From a virus: a stretch of DNA of 64,000 nucleotides. A model generated the notes under the pieces. That model was given only the letters and a program-made list of their open reading frames with translations, was not told where the DNA came from and searched no databases. Positions 22,448 through 30,666 of this stretch are shown piece after piece; within the stretch, counting starts at the first letter, position 1, and every line of letters starts with the position of its first letter. The stretch is taken from the IMG/VR virus record IMGVR_UViG_3300044712_001034, positions 1 to 64,000 of that record. One strand, given 5' to 3'. A program made the position numbers and the translations under genes.

Positions 22448-25098
22448 AATGCACAAGTCTCGTTATTACAATATTTATCTCCTACTGATTCTACATCAAA
22501 CATATTTGAGAAATCTAATTGAGATAATTTACTAGATAACTCTTCATACTTTTCTTTAGTTATTTCTTCGTAGGGCATTTGTGGATAAGCACCATAAGAA
22601 ATTTTTGGTAGGAATGAAACAGCTTTTAGTTTGAATTGGAAATAATTCAACGCGTTCTCTACATCTTTTCCCTCTTTCTCTGGATCAAAGGTAACAGTTA
22701 CACTAACAGAATTATCTGCCCAATGTTCTTGTGCAAAACTGGCTAAATTTAACTGTTCCCACATAGAAACATCTTTTAGAGTTCTCATCTTTTCCCCAAG
22801 AGATACAGGGAATTCTACAACTACTGTAGAACTTTCTTGTCCTACCGCAGGTTCTACATTATATCCCGCATCAATTAAAGGTTTTATTAATGGGGAATTA
22901 TAACCTAGCCTTACTCTGCGAATGTAATAATTAGATTCTGGATAATGAACTCCTGGGGTTACTCCAGCTAGTAAAGAAACTGTTCCGGAGGGTTTTGTTG
23001 TAGTTAGTTTTATTGATAAAGGAATTGCAAACCAATCAGAGTACACTTTATCATAATATTTTGCAGTTTTATATCCCTCTTCCATCCAGGTTTCTAATTC
23101 TTTTACTCCTCTATTAGTAACAAATTGCGCTAATCCTGTCATAGATAGCCCAATTCTTCTATTACGTAGCATAATTCTGTTGGATTCCGGCCACTGAGTT
23201 CCTAATAAAGTAACTGTCTTTGCGTAAAGATAAGCATATTTTATTGTAGTTTTAAAATCTTCCAACGTTTCGTGATTAGTTGGGAAGGACTCAACTAGAT
23301 TGCAATTTTCATAAGATTCTAAGGTAATCTCTCCACAATTAGCAGACACAATTCCAGAGCAAAAACCGCTAATAGGAGTAGGATCAGCAATAATATAAGT
23401 GTGTGTATTATCTACAGTACCATTATAAACATCTTCTCTTTCTTCTAGCAGTTTAACAGAAACTACCTTATGATTCTTTCTATAAAATCCACCATCTCTT
23501 CGGAATGGGTAATGAACTCTATTATGTTCTGAATTAGTTAGTAACTCTAGATTAGAAATATCATTATTTAGTTTTGTGAAATCTTTATGATGCAAGATTA
23601 GTTTATCTTTTATCTTTCCGTTATAATATTCCCAAATCATTCTTGCAGCATATTGGTGTTTTGCTTTTCCATCTACCCAACCATGAACACGTATGTGACC
23701 ATCTTTAGGAATAGACATTGAAAAAGCTCTTACAGATTGACCTATTGTTAGATCTTTAGCCATAATTTTATTACCCCGAAAAGTATAGAAATTATGATCT
23801 AAAGTACATTTAACTTTTAGTCCAGAATCGAAAGTAACTTCTACTAATTCTTGATCTTTCCTAGTTAGTCTAGGGCTTCTCATCATACTAATTTCTGGTA
23901 ATTTTGTATCGGGATTCCAAGTGTATACTAAAATATCCTTACCACTTTCTGCTAATTCTTTGAAAGTTTTATCACCCTCATACACAGTAACAATCTTAGT
24001 ATCCCCGGTTACGCAAGGATTGAGTCCTGAAACCCTGAAATCTTTATTATCCTTTTCAGTTTCTTTCATCCTACTATAAAGGCGAGAATTGTTTACCCAA
24101 AAAATTCCGGGTTCTCCATTAATCCTAATACGCCTAGCTATATCTTTATAATCAATACCTGTTTCAGCATAGATAGAGTTATTACTTGCCCAACCGTAAT
24201 CCATTCGATCAGGATTCTTAGTATAATCTTTTAGATCTAGAAAGTCTTCTGTTGGATTTCCTAATGCTAGCTCTGCGGATCTACGAACATTTCCAGCAAT
24301 AACCGCTTTACCAATTAGATTGAACACATCTGTAATAAGTCTAGCAGAAAGAAACTCTCCATTCTTGTTTCCAAGTAATTCTCTAATCTTATCGTGAAGT
24401 TCTTTTAGGGGTTTATAACCAGAAGAAACACCACCAAAAGTTTTGATTGGCGCACCCTCTGGTCTAATTAAAGAATAGTCAAATTCTATTTCATAATTAG
24501 AAGTAAAGTAAGAATCAAGTAAAGCACCAAGAGAAGCTACCCACCCCTCCCTATCATCAGAAATTACTACAGTTAGTTTTCTTTTTCCTGGCTCTTTGAT
24601 TTTTACTTTATTTGCTCCAAGAGTATCAAACCCTACTCCAACACCCAACATTAAAGAATCCATAGCATACATAAAAGGTTTTGAAATATTTTCAGTAATA
24701 CTTATGGTGGAAACGAACGTACAATTATACAGGCTACCTGTTAGTCCTTTCTCCATAATTAAAGGAGTTCCCATAGCCCACAAACTTCTACCTCCCGGAA
24801 GAAATTTAAAATTGAACATTCTATCATACATTTCTTGGGCAGACTTTTGAGCTTTTCCTTGTGACCACTCTAATTCAGAATCTTCTATATATTGTTTCTG
24901 AATAGAATATATGCCTTCTACAACTCTTTTAATTGTTTCCCACCACTGTTCATTTTCCCCGGATTCCTTAATTCTGCTATAAGTCCTTAGAAAAATAAAC
25001 TCTCCCAAACCATTAAATCCAAATGGAGGAACTTTAGTCTTATATTGGGAAAGGAAAGAATCTGTTAGCTTAAACGTACTAGTAATTGGAAATTTCAT
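22444..25098 (-). CDS. nrdJ: Class II (B12-dependent) ribonucleotide reductase with intein, 884 aa
   Basis: Reduces ribonucleotides to deoxyribonucleotides using an adenosylcobalamin-generated thiyl radical. Visible residues are C126 (YNCTF), active-site C588 (NP/CGE after intein removal), its redox partner C599 (YENCNL) and the C-terminal pair C877/C882. The mature enzyme is about 658 aa after removal of a 226-aa intein at residues 362-587. The pattern fits the monomeric RTPR type rather than the dimeric NrdJ. No small subunit (NrdB) is present nearby. Likely supplies dNTPs for phage replication together with the downstream dUTPase and nucleotidase genes. Confidence 0.9.
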   Translation of the reverse strand: MKFPITSTFKLTDSFLSQYKTKVPPFGFNGLGEFIFLRTYSRIKESGENEQWWETIKRVVEGIYSIQKQYIEDSELEWSQGKAQKSAQEMYDRMFNFKFLPGGRSLWAMGTPLIMEKGLTGSLYNCTFVSTISITENISKPFMYAMDSLMLGVGVGFDTLGANKVKIKEPGKRKLTVVISDDREGWVASLGALLDSYFTSNYEIEFDYSLIRPEGAPIKTFGGVSSGYKPLKELHDKIRELLGNKNGEFLSARLITDVFNLIGKAVIAGNVRRSAELALGNPTEDFLDLKDYTKNPDRMDYGWASNNSIYAETGIDYKDIARRIRINGEPGIFWVNNSRLYSRMKETEKDNKDFRVSGLNPCVTGDTKIVTVYEGDKTFKELAESGKDILVYTWNPDTKLPEISMMRSPRLTRKDQELVEVTFDSGLKVKCTLDHNFYTFRGNKIMAKDLTIGQSVRAFSMSIPKDGHIRVHGWVDGKAKHQYAARMIWEYYNGKIKDKLILHHKDFTKLNNDISNLELLTNSEHNRVHYPFRRDGGFYRKNHKVVSVKLLEEREDVYNGTVDNTHTYIIADPTPISGFCSGIVSANCGEITLESYENCNLVESFPTNHETLEDFKTTIKYAYLYAKTVTLLGTQWPESNRIMLRNRRIGLSMTGLAQFVTNRGVKELETWMEEGYKTAKYYDKVYSDWFAIPLSIKLTTTKPSGTVSLLAGVTPGVHYPESNYYIRRVRLGYNSPLIKPLIDAGYNVEPAVGQESSTVVVEFPVSLGEKMRTLKDVSMWEQLNLASFAQEHWADNSVSVTVTFDPEKEGKDVENALNYFQFKLKAVSFLPKISYGAYPQMPYEEITKEKYEELSSKLSQLDFSNMFDVESVGDKYCNNETCAL
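23338..24015 (-). mobile_element. Intein with HNH-type endonuclease region, 226 aa
   Basis: Inserted between Pro361 and the active-site Cys of NPCGE, so the +1 residue is that catalytic Cys. The N-terminal block CVTGDTKI, the TLDH of block B (about intein residues 71-74), VYNGTVDNTHTYI (block F) and a terminal Asn are present. A central HNH-like segment (LILHHKDFTKLNNDISNLELL, with HN further on) indicates a homing endonuclease. The last residues are SAN rather than the usual HN, a non-canonical penultimate residue. Confidence 0.88.
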
Positions 25099-25116
25099 TT
25101 ATAAATTTTCTCCGAA

Positions 25117-25236
25117 CTATTTATCTTCTATCCAAGTTTCTATTACCCTTCCGCAGATAGGGCAAACTTTTTTACAAAGGTAACAAGTACCTTTATCTTC
25201 TCTAACAACAATATAAGTGTAGCATTGACAGGTCAT
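25117..25236 (-). CDS. Zinc-ribbon microprotein, 39 aa
   Basis: Six Cys: C3/C5, C18-x2-C21 and C25-x2-C28-G. ATGA overlap with the upstream ORF. First of five consecutive tiny zinc-ribbon genes between the reductase and dUTPase. Confidence 0.6.
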   Translation of the reverse strand: MTCQCYTYIVVREDKGTCYLCKKVCPICGRVIETWIEDK

Positions 25237-25376
25237 TGTTTATCCTTTGGAATAACATAAGTATTGAATACCTGACCACATTTTATACAAGCTACCTGAA
25301 TTTTAATTCCCATATCAGTTTCTTCTACTACAGTTCTTATAGTACCTTTATCGTGTTGACATACTAAATTATTCAT
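25233..25376 (-). CDS. Zinc-ribbon microprotein, 47 aa
   Basis: Starts at ATG 25376, overlapping the previous gene's stop. C6-x-H8 near the N-terminus and C32-x2-C35-G. The longer in-frame TTG start (25415) would overlap the neighbour much more. Confidence 0.6.
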   Translation of the reverse strand: MNNLVCQHDKGTIRTVVEETDMGIKIQVACIKCGQVFNTYVIPKDKQ

Positions 25377-25482
25377 ACCACTTATGCAATACCTCTCCGC
25401 AATCTGCACAAACAATCACGTAATAAACCACACCTTTTTCATCTCGTTCTTGTTGCTTAAACCAATGCCGATGTTCACACAT
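25369..25482 (-). CDS. Zinc-ribbon microprotein, 37 aa
   Basis: C2-x-H4 and C25-x2-C28-G, the same pattern as its neighbours, with small overlaps at its 3' end. Confidence 0.55.
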   Translation of the reverse strand: MCEHRHWFKQQERDEKGVVYYVIVCADCGEVLHKWYE

Positions 25483-25483
25483 A

Positions 25484-25606
25484 TTATTTTAGTCTAGTCC
25501 AAGAATCTAGAACACAGTTACAAGTACTGCACCGTTTTAGAACTAGATAATGATTACCCTTATCAATTTCTTCTAGCCAATAAGTATCACAACCACATCT
25601 ACACAT
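25484..25606 (-). CDS. Zinc-ribbon microprotein, 40 aa
   Basis: A strong AAAGGAG precedes the ATG. C2, C4, C6 and C26-x2-C29, ending LDSWTRLK. Closely resembles the gene at 25620 (CSETYTERED..., ...LDSWIEHK), showing recent duplication. Confidence 0.6.
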   Translation of the reverse strand: MCRCGCDTYWLEEIDKGNHYLVLKRCSTCNCVLDSWTRLK

Positions 25607-25619
25607 ATCTAATCTCCTT

Positions 25620-25736
25620 TTACTTGTGTTCAATCCAAGAATCTAACATCTTTTTACATTTCTTACAATATACAGTAACCTTAATATAACTACCCATATC
25701 TTCTCTCTCTGTATATGTTTCGCTACAATGACACAT
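25620..25736 (-). CDS. Zinc-ribbon microprotein, 38 aa
   Basis: AAAGGAA precedes the ATG. C2-x-C4 and C24-x2-C27, ending LDSWIEHK. Most upstream of the five-gene tandem array. Confidence 0.6.
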   Translation of the reverse strand: MCHCSETYTEREDMGSYIKVTVYCKKCKKMLDSWIEHK

Positions 25737-25750
25737 ATCTAAATTCCTTT

Positions 25751-26248
25751 CTATTTTATTTCAGTAATTTTTGAAACTAAACTTGCTTGTTTGTATTGAC
25801 TAAGAATTCCACCAGAAGCCCCTCGCTCAGTATCCTTTAAGTAAAAGGCATCTTTTGGTAACTCAACTAATTCAGGAATTTCTACTTTCTGGATAATAAG
25901 CTGACCAATTGGATCACCGTGTCTAATTTCCATAGCAATACTAGAGGTATTCATTACCTTCACTAATATCTGTCCAGTATAACCATAGTCTACAACTCCA
26001 CCACCAATTAGATAATCATTCTTACTTTTGGGCCAGATTAATCCTACACAACCTTCTGGAATTTCTACTGCTATTAGAGTTGGAATTAGAGCAAAGCTAT
26101 GTGGATATACTGTAACAGAAGCAGTAAATGGGATAGAAATATCCTCTTCTTCTCGCCATTTCAAACAAGCGTATAAATCTAATCCTGCATCTGTAGAATG
26201 TTTCCTTCTTGGTGTCGTTGCATATTTGCTTAGTTTTGTGAAGTTCAT
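25751..26248 (-). CDS. dut: dUTPase, 165 aa
   Basis: Hydrolyses dUTP to dUMP and pyrophosphate, keeping uracil out of DNA and feeding thymidylate synthesis. The trimeric dUTPase motifs are visible: STDAGLDLYA (motif 1), PKSKN (motif 2), GGVVDYGYTGQI (motif 3, uracil-binding), GDPIGQLII (motif 4) and ERGASGGI (motif 5, slightly altered from the usual RGxGGFGSTG). Its TAATG overlap with the upstream gene shows it is part of a nucleotide-metabolism operon. Confidence 0.88.
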   Translation of the reverse strand: MNFTKLSKYATTPRRKHSTDAGLDLYACLKWREEEDISIPFTASVTVYPHSFALIPTLIAVEIPEGCVGLIWPKSKNDYLIGGGVVDYGYTGQILVKVMNTSSIAMEIRHGDPIGQLIIQKVEIPELVELPKDAFYLKDTERGASGGILSQYKQASLVSKITEIK

Positions 26249-26700
26249 TATCTAACCCCTTTCATCCAATCTGCTAAGTATTTATTTGCTTCTTCTAGAG
26301 TTTCAAAAATAATATCTCCGGATTCTAGAACAAAAGCATGACGGTGAATGTTTTCTTTTGGTAAAATTATGAGGCTGTGCTTTCCTAGCAAACTGGCCCA
26401 AGCTAGTTCCATCATTGTTCCTATGGAAACTCTGTCACCGGAATTAGATAAATCAGCCAGAATAATATCACAATTAGATACCATCCACTTATCTCTTTCA
26501 AATATCGCATGATTAGTAGAAACTGGATAATTATAATCACTTTCTTTTAACTTTGTTTCATTACGAAGATACGTTTTTCCTGTCATAGGGCAAAGAACCT
26601 CATACCCCAAAGATTCTAGAAAATGTGTTTTTTCTTTATATAAATAAACAACCTCGTCATAACTTTTACCAGAAATTGGCCCTGCTAAATAGATCCGCAT
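26248..26700 (-). CDS. Nucleoside 2-deoxyribosyltransferase-like protein, 150 aa
   Basis: IYLAGPISG at the start, CDIILADLS (about 78-86) and a GTMMELAWASLLGK stretch (about 94-107) match the nucleoside 2-deoxyribosyltransferase superfamily, with the catalytic Glu likely in MELAWA. Members exchange or hydrolyse deoxyribosyl-base bonds, or act on deoxynucleoside monophosphates. It sits between dUTPase and a HAD nucleotidase, consistent with nucleotide salvage or host DNA recycling. Confidence 0.75.
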   Translation of the reverse strand: MRIYLAGPISGKSYDEVVYLYKEKTHFLESLGYEVLCPMTGKTYLRNETKLKESDYNYPVSTNHAIFERDKWMVSNCDIILADLSNSGDRVSIGTMMELAWASLLGKHSLIILPKENIHRHAFVLESGDIIFETLEEANKYLADWMKGVR

Positions 26701-27224
26701 TACAATAATCCTTTCAAATCCATAACAGAATTGATAATATTCTCATACCCGTCAAGATAAGCTTCGTTATAAGGCTGCCTTACAACATAAACCTTACAAA
26801 TATCTTTTAACTTATCTACGTTTTCTAATCTATCCTCTACAAAGATAGAGATACCTAAGCTCTGTACTACCGATCTTTTATCAGTAGTTTGGATTAGATT
26901 TTCTACTTTCGGAAATCTAAATCTGGTAAGCCAATTTTTAGTGGCATCAAATACAGTAGCAGGTCGATTACTAATATAATAAATATCATACTTTTTAGAT
27001 AGATTATTTACTAGCTCTACTACTTCTTTTTTAGCTGGTTGTGTACCATAAATATGCTTTAGTTGGATAATGTTATCCCACCATTTATTATTTCGGTAAG
27101 TTTTATAACCCGCTGTCCAGAAGTCCTGATAAGTCTGCTGAATATTTTCATAGATCTGCAATTCTGTATAAAGCGCACGATGAAAATCATATAACACCCC
27201 GTCTAAATCAAACCCTAGTTTCAA
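26700..27224 (-). CDS. HAD-superfamily 5'(3')-deoxyribonucleotidase-like, 174 aa
   Basis: HAD motif I FDLDGVL (about residues 5-11) with both nucleophile Asp residues, a motif II-like SNRPA and a C-terminal VEDRLEN motif IV. The size and spacing fit the NT5C-type deoxyribonucleotidases that dephosphorylate dNMPs. It starts with TTG behind AGGAG, in a TTGA overlap with the upstream ORF; no in-frame ATG keeps the FDLDG motif. Confidence 0.75.
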   Translation of the reverse strand: MKLGFDLDGVLYDFHRALYTELQIYENIQQTYQDFWTAGYKTYRNNKWWDNIIQLKHIYGTQPAKKEVVELVNNLSKKYDIYYISNRPATVFDATKNWLTRFRFPKVENLIQTTDKRSVVQSLGISIFVEDRLENVDKLKDICKVYVVRQPYNEAYLDGYENIINSVMDLKGLL

Positions 27225-27343
27225 TCTATAATCTCCTCTGTATATGTTCTAACTTGCACTTTTCCACATTTTCTACAAGTTCTTTGCCAATAAAAACCTA
27301 CAAGATGTGCTACTAAATCCCACCTAGTCCATCTATGCTTCAT
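27221..27343 (-). CDS. Zinc-ribbon microprotein, 40 aa
   Basis: His-containing N-terminus and C23-x2-C26-G, strongly basic. Overlaps the HAD gene start (TTGA). Same family look as 25117-25736. Confidence 0.5.
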   Translation of the reverse strand: MKHRWTRWDLVAHLVGFYWQRTCRKCGKVQVRTYTEEIID

Positions 27344-27494
27344 ACAAAACATCTCTGATAACCTTTAACTCCACGAAATCTTTACGCTCAATTTCATTAC
27401 AACAAACACAAAATCTTTCGTACCAAGTCATAGCATCAAATTGATTAAGTGGAATTGACATATATTCCCAAACTGTCCAACAATGATTACACAT
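27333..27494 (-). CDS. Zinc-ribbon-like microprotein, 53 aa
   Basis: C2-x2-H4/C5 and C29-x-C31-C32. Overlaps the end of the ThyX-like gene by 8 nt. A metal site is likely though the second pair is C-x-C-C rather than CxxC. Confidence 0.5.
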   Translation of the reverse strand: MCNHCWTVWEYMSIPLNQFDAMTWYERFCVCCNEIERKDFVELKVIRDVLYEA

Positions 27495-28026
27495 TTTCTT
27501 CTCTCTTTATTATGAATTCTGGATGATCTATTTGACCTAATAAACTTTCTAAAAACCCCTTCCATTGGGGGAGTCTATGATTAATCCTTTGTGCATAAAT
27601 GTTCTGTAAAGTTCTATAACTAAACATCCATATTCTACGCTGTAGAAATCCTTCTGGTAAACAATTTTTTATACTTACTAAAGATGCTTTATTGGCGATC
27701 ATAGTATTCAAAAAATCTATGTAAAATCCCGGAATTTCGTCCTCAAAATTTTCAAGGGATAGCGGTCTTTTTTTCAAGGTGTGCATAGTTGATTCACTTT
27801 GTTTGGTAGTACCAACTCGGTAAGTATCTGCTTCTTGCCACCAATATCTAGGAGATGTAACATCTATCCACAACATAATCATCTCTAAGAACTTACTTTC
27901 TCCCGGAATACCAAAAGCATACTTCGGGAGAATTTGCTTTGTTCTTTCTATACTAGTATTATAAGATAAACTAAATCCTAATGCAGATTCTTCATAACCA
28001 TACTCAGCTAGTTTTACTACTTTCAT
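27487..28026 (-). CDS. Divergent ThyX-like flavin-dependent thymidylate synthase, 179 aa
   Basis: Aligned by eye with ThyX: ESKFLEMIMLWIDVTSPRYWWQ corresponds to the HETPFEHxxF segment and following strand, and TYRVGTTKQSESTMH to the RHRxxSxNExSxRY signature. The C-terminal LQNIYAQRINHRLPQW matches the ThyX region with the dUMP-binding Arg. The RHR signature itself is replaced. The context (dUTPase, deaminase, dNMP kinase, no ThyA seen) asks for a thymidylate synthase. Family placement is inference; activity is uncertain. Confidence 0.55.
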   Translation of the reverse strand: MKVVKLAEYGYEESALGFSLSYNTSIERTKQILPKYAFGIPGESKFLEMIMLWIDVTSPRYWWQEADTYRVGTTKQSESTMHTLKKRPLSLENFEDEIPGFYIDFLNTMIANKASLVSIKNCLPEGFLQRRIWMFSYRTLQNIYAQRINHRLPQWKGFLESLLGQIDHPEFIIKREENV

Positions 28027-28151
28027 GCTATTTTCCTATACCTAGTTGTTTCTATCTCTCCGCATTTCATACAATGCCGTTGTTCCCAAACATAAAAGCC
28101 ATCTGATTTGATATACCAAGGAGTCCAATTGTGCAAGCAATCTCCGTTCAT
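28023..28151 (-). CDS. Zinc-ribbon microprotein, 42 aa
   Basis: C5-x-H7 and C27-x2-C30-G, ATGA overlap with the ThyX-like gene. Another copy of the tiny zinc-ribbon family. Confidence 0.55.
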   Translation of the reverse strand: MNGDCLHNWTPWYIKSDGFYVWEQRHCMKCGEIETTRYRKIA

Positions 28152-28152
28152 T

Positions 28153-28302
28153 TTAGTATTCCGTGTTCAGCTCATATCCGGTAATATTAAAAATTTCGTT
28201 TGGATACTTCTCAGTAACAGCTACAGCTAACTCACGGGTATCAAAAACACCAACAACATCGTTTTCATTATCAATAACTACGTACATAAATTTCTTTTCC
28301 AT
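28153..28302 (-). CDS. Small hypothetical protein, 49 aa
   Basis: A strong AAGGAG precedes the ATG. The pattern KKFMYVVIDNENDVVGVF and a following helix give a small alpha/beta fold. Unrecognised. Confidence 0.6.
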   Translation of the reverse strand: MEKKFMYVVIDNENDVVGVFDTRELAVAVTEKYPNEIFNITGYELNTEY

Positions 28303-28313
28303 TTTGTTTCTCC

Positions 28314-28424
28314 TTATTTGAATAATAGATTGATTATGATAATTGCTGTAATTCCAGCAAGACTAATGACTATACACAATTTTCCTAGAGTTGTAAGTGT
28401 TCTTCCTAGGATTTTCCAATTCAT
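28314..28424 (-). CDS. Single-span membrane peptide, 36 aa
   Basis: Overlaps the 3' end of the primase gene by 62 nt. AAGG precedes the ATG, and residues 10-34 form one hydrophobic helix. The overlap lowers confidence. Confidence 0.4.
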   Translation of the reverse strand: MNWKILGRTLTTLGKLCIVISLAGITAIIIINLLFK

Positions 28425-29286
28425 AAGACCTTTTGCCCCACGTACTAATCTCGCTAAATAGTTCATCTTTTGTTCCACCATCTATGAAGAAATCATCTAC
28501 TGCAAACCCATTACCTTCGAAGTCAAAGAAGTTATAAATCATACAACGGCTTTCACCTAGAATCTTGGCAGTTCTAACTGCTCCTAAAGTTCCAGCTTGG
28601 TCATTGTCAAATAGAATTACAATTTCTTTTACTCCTGTAAAGTATTTTATCCACTCTGGCATAAAGCTATCGCATCCCATGTTCATACTTACAGCAGGAA
28701 CACCATTCTGCATTAGAACCATAGCTCCAATTAAACCCTCTGTAATATAAACCTTATCTACTACTTTTAGTAAGCCAGAGTTGAAAAGTAAAGGACCAAC
28801 ATTTTTATAATATTGTCTAATAATTTTAGGACTGTCTCTCCTGAGTTGGAAGTTTTTAAACAGGCCATCTTGATAAATAGGTATTGTATAAAACCCATTA
28901 TAAGTACCTAGTTTAAAACGATTGATAGTATCATCTGTTAGAGTTCTGTTATAGAAGTATGTTTTATCTCCTTCCAGTAGATTTTCATGAAAGATTTCTA
29001 CTAGCTTTTCGTAGACAATAGTTTCTTCGCCATCTTTAATCTGTTGAATAAAAGTAGCACTAAACCCTAAGTTACGTAAAAGCTCTTTAGCGGAATCGTG
29101 TGATAAACCTCTAACTCTTGTAAGATATGTATAAGAATCTCCATGAATATTCTTGGAGTTCCACCAGAATAGCTCTCTTTCGCAATCAATAATTAGACTA
29201 TCGTGGGCTATTGCGTGTGCCCACTTCTTGCCATCGTAATGAATACCATAATCTTCTTCAACCAATCTTTCAAGAGTTCCTGCCAT
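28363..29286 (-). CDS. TOPRIM-domain DNA primase, 307 aa
   Basis: Synthesises RNA primers for replication. The TOPRIM catalytic signature is seen as VYITEG (179-184, Glu183) and FDND (226-229), with the surrounding pattern of DnaG-type primases. The N-terminal 110 residues resemble the start of phage primases but without a CxxC...CxxC zinc motif. The product is shorter than DnaG (about 600 aa) and lacks an obvious helicase-interaction domain. It presumably works with the DnaB-like helicase at 39105-40406. Confidence 0.8.
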   Translation of the reverse strand: MAGTLERLVEEDYGIHYDGKKWAHAIAHDSLIIDCERELFWWNSKNIHGDSYTYLTRVRGLSHDSAKELLRNLGFSATFIQQIKDGEETIVYEKLVEIFHENLLEGDKTYFYNRTLTDDTINRFKLGTYNGFYTIPIYQDGLFKNFQLRRDSPKIIRQYYKNVGPLLFNSGLLKVVDKVYITEGLIGAMVLMQNGVPAVSMNMGCDSFMPEWIKYFTGVKEIVILFDNDQAGTLGAVRTAKILGESRCMIYNFFDFEGNGFAVDDFFIDGGTKDELFSEISTWGKRSYELENPRKNTYNSRKIVYSH

Positions 29287-29499
29287 TTACGAAGGCCCCA
29301 TATTAGGTTCTAAAATAATAAATACCTGATTTTCTCTTTGTCCAAGCTCTGTTAATGTGTTACCAGTATACCACTTACCCTCTACTGACACTAATGTATC
29401 ATAGTAATCCCTTTCTGGCACATCAAATAGCACAGGACAATCACCTTGCTGATTTTTATATGCTTGCAGAAACCCAATTAATTCAGACAGTAACATCAT
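29287..29499 (-). CDS. Hypothetical protein, 70 aa
   Basis: I choose the ATG at 29499, with GGAGG 8 nt upstream, over the in-frame ATG at 29526. A small alpha/beta protein, no recognised motif. It ends directly before the primase start. Confidence 0.55.
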   Translation of the reverse strand: MMLLSELIGFLQAYKNQQGDCPVLFDVPERDYYDTLVSVEGKWYTGNTLTELGQRENQVFIILEPNMGPS

Positions 29500-29731
29500 T
29501 TGCCACCCCTCCAAAATAAGCTTCATACATTCCAGAAAGAGAACTTATCAACAGCTTTACTTGTTCTTTATCAAGCCACATAGAAGAATCTTCGCCACTA
29601 GACGAGTCTGCTACAGAAAACATAAAAACTTTTTCATAATCTATAGTATCTGGTGATATTTGTAAATCACCTTGACAATGTGATGTTCCGGCTCTTTTAC
29701 AAAAACATTTAAAATAAATATAAGGTTCCAT
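29483..29731 (-). CDS. Hypothetical protein, 82 aa
   Basis: Its ATG overlaps the stop of the methyltransferase gene. A CFCKRAGTSHC segment near the N-terminus could bind metal; the rest is acidic and unrecognised. Confidence 0.55.
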   Translation of the reverse strand: MEPYIYFKCFCKRAGTSHCQGDLQISPDTIDYEKVFMFSVADSSSGEDSSMWLDKEQVKLLISSLSGMYEAYFGGVANDVTV

Positions 29732-30666
29732 TATTCTACCCTCTCACATGCAATTTCAAAATATTCTGGATTAGCCTCAATACCTACAAAATCAAATCCC
29801 AATTCTTTACATGCTATTCCTGTAGTACCACTTCCCATAAACGGATCTAATACAACTCCATCCATAGGAGTAACTAAAGTAACTAGATACTGCATTAATT
29901 CTAAAGGTTTAACTGTAGGGTGATTACAAGCAACTCCTTTATCCCTCTTAGAAGGTTTAGCACAATAGAAAAATCTTGATTTATCCCCTAGAAATTCTTC
30001 TTCTAATATAAGATTGCTAGGCCATCTGCCTTTTGTATTTATTTCTTGTTCGTAATCTGGTCTAATTTCTTGTCCAAATCCAGACCACTTAGCAAGCTTG
30101 TTGATTGGAACGATTTCATTGTCTGCAATCTCAATTCGTGATTGTTCAATATTAATACCACCTGTTCCAAAGCGTCCTTTGTTAGCAATATTTGTTTTTT
30201 CAGATATTGGTTTTCTCGCCATAATGATAGGCTCAAAAGCAGGTTTAAGGTTAGTACCCCAACCATCACCAAGATCGTGAGACTTAGGAAATCCTTGTCC
30301 ATATAACCATCCTATTGTATCTCTAATTTCAAATCCAGCATCTTCAATAGCTACTGTGATTCTGTGAAATGTTCTTGTTCCACCAAAAGCTAATAGATAA
30401 GCTCCGGGCTTCATAACTCTAAATACTTCAGCCCAAAATATAGGGTCTTTTTCTATTCCAGTTCCATCCCATTCTTGCCCCAAAAATCCTTTAGATAATC
30501 TCTGGTATCTACCATCTTTTCCTTCTTTTGCAGGAGCAGAATCTTTATCTCCAAATCGTTTAGTAATAGAAGTTAGTCCATAAGGAGGATCTGTTACACA
30601 AGAAGAAAAATAGTTATTTTCAAATGTTTTTAGAACTTCCCTACTATCTCCGTTTATTAGTCTCAT
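29731..30666 (-). CDS. DNA methyltransferase (DPPY type, N6-adenine or N4-cytosine), 311 aa
   Basis: DPPY (26-29) is the catalytic motif and FMGSGTTG near the C-terminus the S-adenosylmethionine-binding motif I. Motif IV before motif I identifies the beta class. The central region (about 120-250) is the target-recognition part. No restriction endonuclease lies beside it, so it is probably a stand-alone phage methyltransferase that protects phage DNA or regulates the cycle. Target sequence unknown. Confidence 0.88.
   Translation of the reverse strand: MRLINGDSREVLKTFENNYFSSCVTDPPYGLTSITKRFGDKDSAPAKEGKDGRYQRLSKGFLGQEWDGTGIEKDPIFWAEVFRVMKPGAYLLAFGGTRTFHRITVAIEDAGFEIRDTIGWLYGQGFPKSHDLGDGWGTNLKPAFEPIIMARKPISEKTNIANKGRFGTGGINIEQSRIEIADNEIVPINKLAKWSGFGQEIRPDYEQEINTKGRWPSNLILEEEFLGDKSRFFYCAKPSKRDKGVACNHPTVKPLELMQYLVTLVTPMDGVVLDPFMGSGTTGIACKELGFDFVGIEANPEYFEIACERVE

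Noticed and set aside
30039-30302. ORF inside the DPPY methyltransferase gene
   Set aside because: It lies in another frame of a gene with clear catalytic motifs and lacks a ribosome-binding site.
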